DNA of 20,635 bases from Deltaproteobacteria bacterium (GTDB lineage: Bacteria; Desulfobacterota; Desulfobulbia; Desulfobulbales; BM004), in assembly GCA_020346205.1 (NCBI GenBank), contig CP070776.1, positions 568,181-588,815 on the forward strand, in the 5' to 3' direction. The stretch's first letter is position 1; each line of letters begins with the position of its first letter. The position numbers were made by a program, and so were the translations under genes. Shown here piece after piece: positions 13,990 to 20,635 of this stretch. The notes beneath the pieces were generated by a model. It had not been told where the DNA came from and searched no databases. It saw nothing but the letters and a program-made list of their open reading frames with translations.

Positions 13990-15174
13990 ATGGAATTACA
14001 CAGTGAGAGCACTTCGGAACGAGTTCAGGGATCACAACACAGCATAAAGAACATCCTCAGCCTTGATTTTGCTAAAGATAGAATTACAAGAATGTTTAAT
14101 GATGCCGGCATTGCTGTGCAGGGTAGCAATGATTGGGATATCCAAGTGCATGATGAACGGTTTTACAACCGGATTTTATTAAAATGGTCATTGGGCTTTG
14201 GCGAATCATATATGGATGGCTGGTGGGATTCAAAGTCTCTGGATCAGCTAATTTATAGGCTTTACACCTCAAGAATCGACGGAAAAAACAATAATCTGCC
14301 CGGCAAGTTAGACATGTGCAAGGCGAAACTTATTAATCAACAAAGTAAATTTCGCGCCCAAAAAGTCGCACATGTTCATTATGATCTGGGTAATGACATG
14401 TACTCCAAAATGCTTGGAGACACCATGCAATATACCTGTGCCTATTGGAAGGATGCGAAAACATTAGATGAAGCCCAGGAAAACAAACTTGACCTCATTT
14501 GCAGAAAACTGCATCTACAGAAGGGGGAAAAAGTACTGGAACTCGGCTGCGGCTGGGGCGGTTTTGCAAAATTTGCTGCCGAAAACTACGGGGTTGTGAT
14601 TGATGCGTATAATATTTCCAGGGAACAGGTGGAATATGCCAGAAGCAGAACCAAGGGACTCCCGGTCACTATACACCTTGCTGACTATAGAGATGCCCGA
14701 GGAACTTATGATAAGGTGGCAGCCATCGGGCTTTGTGAGCATGTTGGATATAAAAATTATCCCACTTTAATGGAAGTAGCCCACCGCTCCTTAAAAAGGC
14801 ACGGTATTTTTCTGCTGCATTCCATAGCCAATAATTTTTCCACTACACATTGCGATCCCTGGTTTAACAAGTACATCTTCCCGAACGGCATGCTTCCTTC
14901 TGTCAAACAGCTTGGTGAAGCAATGGAGAACCTGTTTGTCTTGGAGGACTGGCATAACTTTGGTGTGGATTACGACAAAACTCTGGTTGAGTGGTACCAA
15001 AACTTTGACAAACACTGGCCACATTACAGGGAGAAATACGGCACTCGCTTTTATCGTATGTGGAAGTTCTATCTCCTATCCCTTGCAGGATCATTCAGGG
15101 CACGACGAATTCAACTCTGGCAGGTTATCATGTCAAAAGACGGTGTGCCGGGCGGATACGAATCTGTGCGCTGA
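13990..15174 (+). CDS. CFA-synthase-family lipid methyltransferase
   Basis: 394 residues, the length of cyclopropane-fatty-acyl-phospholipid synthase. It transfers a methylene or methyl from SAM to the double bond of unsaturated acyl chains in membrane phospholipids. The diagnostic HVHYDLGNDMYSKML (128-142) and MQYTCAYW (146-153, Cys150 aligning with the E. coli active-site Cys139), SAM motif I VLELGCGWGGF (182-192), GLCEHVGY with the bicarbonate-binding Glu, LLHSIANN, and YDKTLVEWYQNF all appear intact. GAGG precedes the ATG. The next gene is a DHCR24-like FAD oxidoreductase, the partner seen beside the actinobacterial methyltransferases that make 10-methyl rather than cyclopropane acids (TmsB/BfaB). 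So the product may be a methylene-branched acyl chain awaiting reduction; plain cyclopropane synthesis remains the alternative. Confidence 0.92.
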   Translation: MELHSESTSERVQGSQHSIKNILSLDFAKDRITRMFNDAGIAVQGSNDWDIQVHDERFYNRILLKWSLGFGESYMDGWWDSKSLDQLIYRLYTSRIDGKNNNLPGKLDMCKAKLINQQSKFRAQKVAHVHYDLGNDMYSKMLGDTMQYTCAYWKDAKTLDEAQENKLDLICRKLHLQKGEKVLELGCGWGGFAKFAAENYGVVIDAYNISREQVEYARSRTKGLPVTIHLADYRDARGTYDKVAAIGLCEHVGYKNYPTLMEVAHRSLKRHGIFLLHSIANNFSTTHCDPWFNKYIFPNGMLPSVKQLGEAMENLFVLEDWHNFGVDYDKTLVEWYQNFDKHWPHYREKYGTRFYRMWKFYLLSLAGSFRARRIQLWQVIMSKDGVPGGYESVR

Positions 15175-15367
15175 AAATAACGCATCATTTTCTTTAAAAT
15201 CTATTACTTTAGGACTTTTTTCCGTAAAGTCATAAAGGCACTCAAGTACTTACTAAAAGAACCATTTAACAACTTTTGGATCAGAAAGAACATGCTCTGC
15301 CAGCCTCTCAATAATGTTATTTATCTTGCTGAGCCTCACAAACGAATAAAGCTGGAAGTATTATAAT

Positions 15368-16720
15368 ATGAACAGCGCAGTCAATCTTGCAGCCTATGAA
15401 GAGAAAAAGCAGCAGCTGACCGCATCACTGCTGGACCATGCGAACAAGCCAATCCGTTTAGCCAAAAATACTTCCAACCTATTCCGTGAAAGGAAACCGG
15501 CAGCAGGGCCTGGATTAAACGTCAGGAATTTCAACAAGGTGATTCACGTTGCACCCGAAGAGGGCTTTGTTGAGGTTGAGGGCATGACTCCTTATGTTGA
15601 TTTGACCCGCGAGTGTATCAAACATGGTGTTATGCCAACAGTGGTACCCCAGCTTAAATCGATCACTATTGGTGGTGCTGTTACCGGTATTGGGATTGAA
15701 TCCTCCTCATTCAAATACGGCCTTGTGCATGAAACACTCAAGGAGATTGATATACTCCTGGGGGATGGGACAACAGTTACCTGTACCCCTGACAATGAAC
15801 ATCAAAAGTTGTTTTTCGGATTTCCAAATTCATATGGCACGCTTGGATATGCCCTAAAGCTCAAAGTAAAAGTAGTGCCTGTCAAACAGTATGTAGAATT
15901 ATCCCATATTCGCCACAGGGAGGCTGACTCGTATTTTGCAGACATAGAAAATCACTGCAAGCAGGAAATTGACTTTCTTGACGGCACTATTTTCGGTCCG
16001 GGAGAATATTATCTGACAGTCGGCAGGTTTACTGATTCTGCACCTTACACCAGCGATTATACATATAAGAACATCTACTACCGCTCCATTCGCGAGCGGA
16101 GTTCCGATTATCTTACTGTGGAGGATTATATCTGGCGCTGGGATACGGATTGGTTCTGGTGTTCCCAGTATATTTTTGCACAAAATCCGATCGTACGGCG
16201 GCTGCTTGGACCCGAACGCTTAAACTCGGTAACGTATACGAAAATCATGCACTGGAACAGAAGATTTAACTTAGTACATTATTTAAACCTGTTACTCGGG
16301 TTCCATAGCGAAGCAGTAATTCAGGATGTGGAAATACCCCTTAAGCATTGTCCTGACTTTCTGGATTTTTATTTTAACACCATCAAGTTTACACCTATAT
16401 GGGTATGCCCTGTCCGCCCTTTTCATACCAACACAAAATTCCCCCTGTATCCCATGAACCAGGAAACATTGTATGTAAATTTTGGTTTCTGGAATGTTAT
16501 AAAAAATAGAAAGAAAACTGAACCGGGCCATTACAACAGGCTGATAGAGAAAAAGGTGAACGAACTGGGAGGTATGAAATCGTTATATTCCGATGTTTAC
16601 TATTCGCCTGAGCAGTTCTGGGATATCTACAACAAAGATGAATACTTTAATCTCAAAAAAAGATATGACCCGCATGGACGTTTCAAGGACCTCTATGCAA
16701 AGTGTGTACAGCATGAATAA
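15368..16720 (+). CDS. DHCR24-like FAD-binding oxidoreductase
   Basis: 450 residues with a PCMH-type FAD-binding domain in the N-terminal half. SITIGGAVTGIGIESSSFKYGLVHE (98-122, cited as one motif) is almost the signature of the Delta24-sterol reductase/DIMINUTO family (GGLIMGTGIESSSHKYGL); NFNKVIHVAPEEGFVEVEG (54-72) and ILLGDGTTV (129-137) complete the fold. Family members reduce or form carbon-carbon double bonds with FAD, drawing electrons from NAD(P)H. A bacterium of this type has no apparent sterol substrate here. Together with the methyltransferase upstream (194-bp gap, same strand) the likely substrate is a methylene-bearing phospholipid acyl chain, as for TmsA/BfaA in mycobacteria. 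GGAAG lies 10 bases before the ATG at 15368. No transmembrane segment or signal peptide is evident. Confidence 0.8.
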   Translation: MNSAVNLAAYEEKKQQLTASLLDHANKPIRLAKNTSNLFRERKPAAGPGLNVRNFNKVIHVAPEEGFVEVEGMTPYVDLTRECIKHGVMPTVVPQLKSITIGGAVTGIGIESSSFKYGLVHETLKEIDILLGDGTTVTCTPDNEHQKLFFGFPNSYGTLGYALKLKVKVVPVKQYVELSHIRHREADSYFADIENHCKQEIDFLDGTIFGPGEYYLTVGRFTDSAPYTSDYTYKNIYYRSIRERSSDYLTVEDYIWRWDTDWFWCSQYIFAQNPIVRRLLGPERLNSVTYTKIMHWNRRFNLVHYLNLLLGFHSEAVIQDVEIPLKHCPDFLDFYFNTIKFTPIWVCPVRPFHTNTKFPLYPMNQETLYVNFGFWNVIKNRKKTEPGHYNRLIEKKVNELGGMKSLYSDVYYSPEQFWDIYNKDEYFNLKKRYDPHGRFKDLYAKCVQHE

Positions 16721-16857
16721 TATCAGCTTAAGAATAAAAGTCATTTTAATAGAAAAATATATATACGTTAAGCTCTCATAATATATAAATTTCTATGTCC
16801 CAACTCTGCATTTTTCATTGACAGCTATATACTTCCTTCACTAAGTTATATGCCGAC

Positions 16858-16872
16858 CAGCAACTATTGCTG
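16858..16872. repeat. small inverted repeat upstream of the CBS gene
   Basis: CAGCAA-CTA-TTGCTG, perfect 6-bp arms around three bases, 80 bases before the CBS-protein start. No T-run follows. It could be an operator; evidence is limited to symmetry. Confidence 0.3.
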
Positions 16873-16952
16873 CTCATGCTTTTAATTACTGTATTGAGTT
16901 TAAATCAAGCTATTATTCAGTCCTGCTTTCACTCTGGTATAAGGAGAATGGA

Positions 16953-17387
16953 ATGCTAAAAGTAAAGGATATAATGACCGCGGAAGTTTTTGTGTTGCAT
17001 GCCACCCAGACCCTGGAACTTGTCCGTTCCCTGATGCGTATAAAGCATGTAAGGCATGTGCCGATTGTTGAACCGGATAATACCTTTGTAGGATTAATGA
17101 CCCATCGGGACCTACTGGCTCAAACAATCTCTCACCTGGCAGAAGTTGACGACGAAGAACAGGAATACCTGGATCGCCATATTCACATTATGAACATCAT
17201 GAAAACCGATGTATTGACAGTGGATCCTGAACTGGACGTCTGCCAGGCGATAACCCTGCTGCTGGAGCATAAATACGGGTGTCTGCCGGTAGTATCTGAC
17301 GGTAAGCTTGTCGGAATCGTTACTGAAGCAGATTTTTTGAATCTGACCCTGGGGCTGCTGCAGAAAACAGAAAGCAGCTGTGTGTAA
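16953..17387 (+). CDS. stand-alone CBS-domain pair protein
   Basis: 144 residues consisting of two CBS motifs and little else. CBS1 spans about 1-60 (VKDIMTAEVFVLHATQTL, then RHVPIVEPDNTFVGLMTHRDLL) and CBS2 about 78-137 (HIMNIMKTDVLTVDPELDV, then YGCLPVVSDGKLVGIVTEADFL). Such Bateman modules bind adenine nucleotides or NAD(P)(H) and report energy state to partners. It has no catalytic or channel domain, so it presumably acts on another protein. AAGGAG precedes the ATG by 7 bases. It is monocistronic, 232 bp from the FAD oxidoreductase, and ends at the terminator shared with the convergent formate dehydrogenase. A link to either neighbour is not supported by sequence. Confidence 0.88.
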   Translation: MLKVKDIMTAEVFVLHATQTLELVRSLMRIKHVRHVPIVEPDNTFVGLMTHRDLLAQTISHLAEVDDEEQEYLDRHIHIMNIMKTDVLTVDPELDVCQAITLLLEHKYGCLPVVSDGKLVGIVTEADFLNLTLGLLQKTESSCV

Positions 17388-17444
17388 TTAAATACTAGTG
17401 AAAAAAAGAACTCTTCTATAAAATATAACCTGATAAAACTTAAA

Positions 17445-17481
17445 AGCAGCGCAGCCTCTTCCGGCTGCGCTGCTTTTTTTT
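17445..17481. terminator. bidirectional rho-independent terminator
   Basis: Perfect 12-bp GC-rich stem AGCAGCGCAGCC (17445-17456) and GGCTGCGCTGCT (17463-17474) around loop TCTTCC, then TTTTTTT on the plus strand. On the minus strand the stem is followed by TTTTAAGTTTT. It ends the CBS gene and, overlapping its stop codon, the formate dehydrogenase gene from the opposite side. Confidence 0.92.
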
Positions 17482-20400
17482 AGCTGGTAACTTTCTCCAC
17501 CATAACTGCGCATACCTTAGCTTCCGGAATTTTACAGTCCGGATCACATGCATCATTGGTCAACAGGTTGGCAGCCGCCTCCTTGTAATGGAAGGGAATG
17601 AATGTAACCCCCTGGCTGATCCTGTCGGTTGGTAGAACCGGCAGCGTGATGGCACCTCGACGCGAGGCGACCCGCACCTGATCCCCTGCTTTGACCTGCA
17701 GCCGTTCGACATCATTGGGATTCATTTCAACAACCGGACCACGATCGGCTGACTCAATCACCTGGGACCGGCGGGTCATGGTACCGGTATGGTACTGGTA
17801 GAGGACTCTGCCTGTGGTGAGTATAAAGGGATATTCTTCGTCAGGGAGTTCATCGGGATCCCGCCAGACAATCGGAGTAAAACTGCCCAGACCCCGGGGG
17901 AAACTTGCCTCAAAGAGCACAGGTGTTCCGGGATGGTCTTTCGTAGGACAGGGCCACTGGATGCCTTTTTCCTCCAGCCGCTGGTAGCTCATACCTGCCA
18001 TGTGGGGCCAGACCCTGGTAATTTCATTGAATACTTCCTCCGCCTCGGCCACATCCATTCTATCCGGTCCTGGTTGGAAATCATCCGGCCAGGAGCCTTC
18101 CCGGCCTGAATCCATCCTTTCCCAGACCGCCTGGATTATGGCAAGATCATTAAAGGCACCCGGCGGCGGCAATAAAGCCTGCCTGACCCTTTGTACCCGG
18201 CGCTCCGTATTGGTGAATGTTCCTTCCTTTTCGGCATAAGCGGCAGCAGGCAGCACCACATCGGCCAGTTCCGCGGTTTCAGTGAGGAATATGTCCTGCA
18301 CCACAAGAAATTTTACCTTGCTGAAAGCCTCCTGGGCGTGGCACATATTCGGGTCGCTCATTACCGGATTTTCGCCCATAACCCACATGGCCTCAATTGA
18401 ACCATCCACCATGGCCCGCGACATTTCAGTGGCGGTCAGTCCGACCTTGCCCGATAGCGTGCAGTCCCACAACTCCTCGAACTTGGCCAGCACCCCATCA
18501 TCAGCAACGCTCTGATAACCGGGGAAGACGGTCGGGGCACATGCCATATCACTGGCACCCTGGACATTGTTCTGCCCGCGCAGCGGATTAAGGCCCGCAC
18601 TTGGCTTGCCAAGATTGCCGGTCATCAGGGCCAGGTTGGCCAGGGTCTTGACATTATCGGTACCCGAGGTGTGCTGGGTTATGCCCATGGTGTAGAAGAT
18701 AGCGGCCCGCTCGGCGGAACCGTAGATTTTTGCAGCCTCTTCTATATCTGCCGCCGCCACTCCGGTGATCTTCTCGGCCCATTCCGGTGTGCAATCCTTT
18801 ATCGCCTCCACAAAGGCCTCAAAATTCTCGGTCCGGCTTTCTATATAATCCTTATCAATCAGGTCTTCGCGCAGGATTACATGGCAGATTGCATTGATGA
18901 GCGCGCCATCCGTTCCCGGTTTCTGCGACATCCACATCTGGCCATGCTCCGTCAGCTTGATCCTGCGGGGATCAGCCACAATTATCCTGGCGCCATGATT
19001 TGCGACCGCCTGTTTCATGCGCAGGCCGATCACCGGGTGGGTTTCCGTTGTATTGGAGCCAATCACCAGCATAACATCGATGTCGGCAATCCCGGCAATA
19101 TCATTGCTCATTGCACCTGAGCCCAGAACCGTGACCAGACCGGTCACCGTGGGGCTGTGTCAGTAGCGGGCACAATGGTCGATATTGTTGGTGCCGATCT
19201 GCTGCCGGAAGAATTTCTGGAACAGGTAGTTTTCCTCCGTGGTGCAGCGCGCCGACGAAAGGCCCCCAAACGCATCCGGGCCCTTGTCGGCCAGAACGGT
19301 TTTGAAATTATCAGCAATAAAATCAAGGGCCTCATTCCAGCTCACCGGCTCCAGGGGACCGCCCTTTTGCTGGCGCAGAAGTGGAGTGGTGAGTCTGTCC
19401 GGATGACTGAGAAAGGCGTGGGCGAATCTCCCTTTTACGCAAAGATCACCATAATTAGGCAAAGCTTCCGAATCGGCTGTAACCTCCATGAGAGTATTGC
19501 CCTTTACCTTCAAATCTAGCTGGCAGCCGGTACCGCAATAGGGGCAGGTGGTCCGAACCTTTTCAATGGCTTCACTAACCATTGGCACGATCTGTTCTTT
19601 CTTGTTGAGGGCGCCGGTGGAACAATTATCCACACACTTGCCGCAGGATACACATTTATCATTGAACACCAGGGTAATTCCCTCGGCCCTGCCCTTCTCA
19701 TCAAAGCCGGCTGCCGAGAGATCAAGCGCTTCATATTCACATGAATTCATGCAGCGCTGACAGAATATGCACTTGTTCAGGTCAACGCTTATGGCCGGGT
19801 GGGAAGCGTCCTTCTCATAGAGCGGTTTCTTGCCCATGCCGGTCTTGTTGAGATTAATATCATTTTCTATGGAAAGCCGCTTCAAGTCGCAGCGGTCAAA
19901 GGCGGTACAACCGCAGGACAGGCAGCGTTCTGCTTCCTTCCTGGCCAATTCTTCATCATAACCGAGCTTAACCTCGTCAGAATCCAGCACAGCTTTTTCA
20001 GACTGGCGTTCAGGCATTTTTCCCCTGGCACCGGAACTGATCCCAGTAAAGGTTTCCGGTACAACATCCTTGAAGGATTTGCCGCGGGAAAAGTTAAAAC
20101 GGCTCTCACCGGCCTCCCTCTCATCTCCCATGATCTGGGCGTGGATATTTTCCGCCGACCTGCGGGCACCGACAACCGCCTGGATAACGGAACGGGGTCC
20201 GCTTGTAGCGTCACCAGCTGCATAGACACCATCGTGATTGGTTAAAAAAGTACGGGGGTTGGCCTTAATGTTGCCGGCCGGGGTCAGCTCCAGGGACTCC
20301 TCAAGGGAGCCACCCTTAAAGCCTTCCTTGGTTGCCATTTTCCCGGCTGAATAGACCACAGTATCAAACTGCAGGCTGGTGTTAGAACCGGCAATCTCCA

Positions 20401-20635
20401 CCGGATTGCGTTTACCTCTCTTGTCAGGTTCCCCAAGCTCCATGAGGACCAGTTCAACATCCAATCCGTTTGCCGCTGCGCTAATCCCAACCGGTGAGGC
20501 CATATCCATGATTTTAACGCCCTCGCGTTCAGCATCAGCGACATTGCGCTCATGAGCGGGCATCTCCTCCTTGGGGCGCCCCACAATAACTGTAACCTCG
20601 TCCAAACCTGATCTGACTAATGCACGGGCTGTTTC
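17480..20635 (-). CDS. fdhA: selenocysteine formate dehydrogenase fused to an NAD(P)/FAD module, 5' end outside the window
   Basis: One gene, 1051 visible residues, read through an in-frame TGA (19160-19162) as selenocysteine. Visible order: C-terminal half of a GltD-like FAD/NAD(P) oxidoreductase (residues 1-150, with EEVT-type VIVGRPKEEMPAHE and GDATSGP 141-147); a Cys cluster RCLSCGC...C (238-249); two [4Fe-4S] ferredoxin motifs (C289-x2-C-x2-C-x3-C299; C328-x2-C-x2-C-x3-C338); the molybdopterin-enzyme cluster CPYCGTGC...C (364-399); the active site DHCARY-Sec492-HSP, with the following His conserved; and the C-terminal molydop-binding domain (LTTGRVLYQYHTGTM...VEMNP). It interconverts formate and CO2 at Mo/W-bis-PGD, passing electrons over Fe-S clusters to FAD and NAD(P). 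No signal peptide can be judged. It ends at the shared terminator at 17445-17481. The electron partner is inferred from the fused module. Confidence 0.92.
19131..19162 (-). promoter_or_regulatory. bacterial SECIS element and selenocysteine TGA
   Basis: The TGA is at 19162-19160 on the minus strand. Its apical hairpin is GTGACC (19147-19142), loop GGTCT (19141-19137), GGTCAC (19136-19131), a perfect 6-bp stem. The GGTCT loop, 18 nt after the TGA, is the same loop as in the E. coli fdhF element bound by SelB. This allows incorporation of selenocysteine instead of termination. Confidence 0.9.

Noticed and set aside
15206..15230. Terminator between the methyltransferase and the FAD oxidoreductase
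   Set aside because: ACTTTA/TAAAGT with GGA/TCC forms a bulged, AT-rich stem and has no T-run after it. It is too weak to claim that the two genes are separately transcribed.
18671..19120. 149-residue and other long plus-strand frames opposite the formate dehydrogenase
   Set aside because: They are antisense shadows of a GC-richer coding region, with no Shine-Dalgarno and no recognisable domain.
19160..19162. Nonsense mutation splitting the formate dehydrogenase into two genes
   Set aside because: The codon is TGA at the known Sec position, both sides continue the same family alignment, and a SECIS hairpin follows at the right distance.
1..20635. CRISPR array, insertion sequence, tRNA or rRNA
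   Set aside because: No direct-repeat array, transposase frame, terminal inverted repeats or structured RNA gene was seen on either strand.

Overview
The window looks like part of an anaerobic, moderately AT-rich chromosome, most likely a deltaproteobacterium (Desulfobacterota, sulfate or sulfur reducer). The signs are a lipoprotein whose lipobox Cys is followed by a poly-Gly run, a selenocysteine-dependent molybdenum formate dehydrogenase fused to an NAD(P)/FAD module, and a protein-thiocarboxylate homocysteine operon of the type known from Wolinella and common in sulfur anaerobes. This assignment is inference; no rRNA or other marker gene is present.

Layout. 1-858 (-): 3' truncated PKD-domain lipoprotein. 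859-1509: gene-free, with a sigma70-like promoter and a long leader to a small ABM-fold protein (1510-1800, +). 1959-3338 (-): cobyrinate a,c-diamide synthase. 3583-5583 (-): UvrB. 5809-7353 (+): GT-C family membrane glycosyltransferase. 7529-11072 (+): an Rrf2 regulator followed by five tightly coupled genes: sulfur carrier (HcyS type), MetY-like PLP enzyme, E1-like activating enzyme (HcyF type), JAMM protease (HcyD type) and TusA-like protein, closed by a strong terminator at 11138-11171. 11350-13283 (+): ZIP metal transporter, a secreted protein of three 39-residue repeats, and a DUF218/YdcF-like membrane protein. 13336-13606: wreck of a second, different ZIP gene. 13990-16720 (+): CFA-synthase-like methyltransferase and a DHCR24-like FAD oxidoreductase. 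16953-17387 (+): CBS-pair protein. 17445-17481: terminator shared with the convergent formate dehydrogenase. 17480-20635 (-): formate dehydrogenase, 5' end outside the window.

Two points need reading beyond simple ORFs. First, the apparent break in the formate dehydrogenase at 19160-19162 is an in-frame TGA in the context Cys-Ala-Arg-Tyr-TGA-His-Ser-Pro. A perfect 6-bp hairpin with a GGTCT loop begins 12 nt downstream, exactly as in bacterial SECIS elements, so 17480-20635 is one selenoprotein gene. Second, the 8164-11072 genes work as a pathway. The E1-like enzyme adenylates the Gly-Gly end of the carrier once the JAMM protease has trimmed its Ser-Arg tail, sulfur is loaded as a thiocarboxylate (perhaps through the TusA-like protein), and the MetY-like enzyme uses it to make homocysteine. 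An Rrf2/IscR-type operator overlaps the operon promoter.

The methyltransferase/FAD-oxidoreductase pair resembles the actinobacterial 10-methyl fatty acid (TmsB/TmsA, BfaB/BfaA) pair, and may explain how such bacteria make mid-chain methyl-branched lipids.
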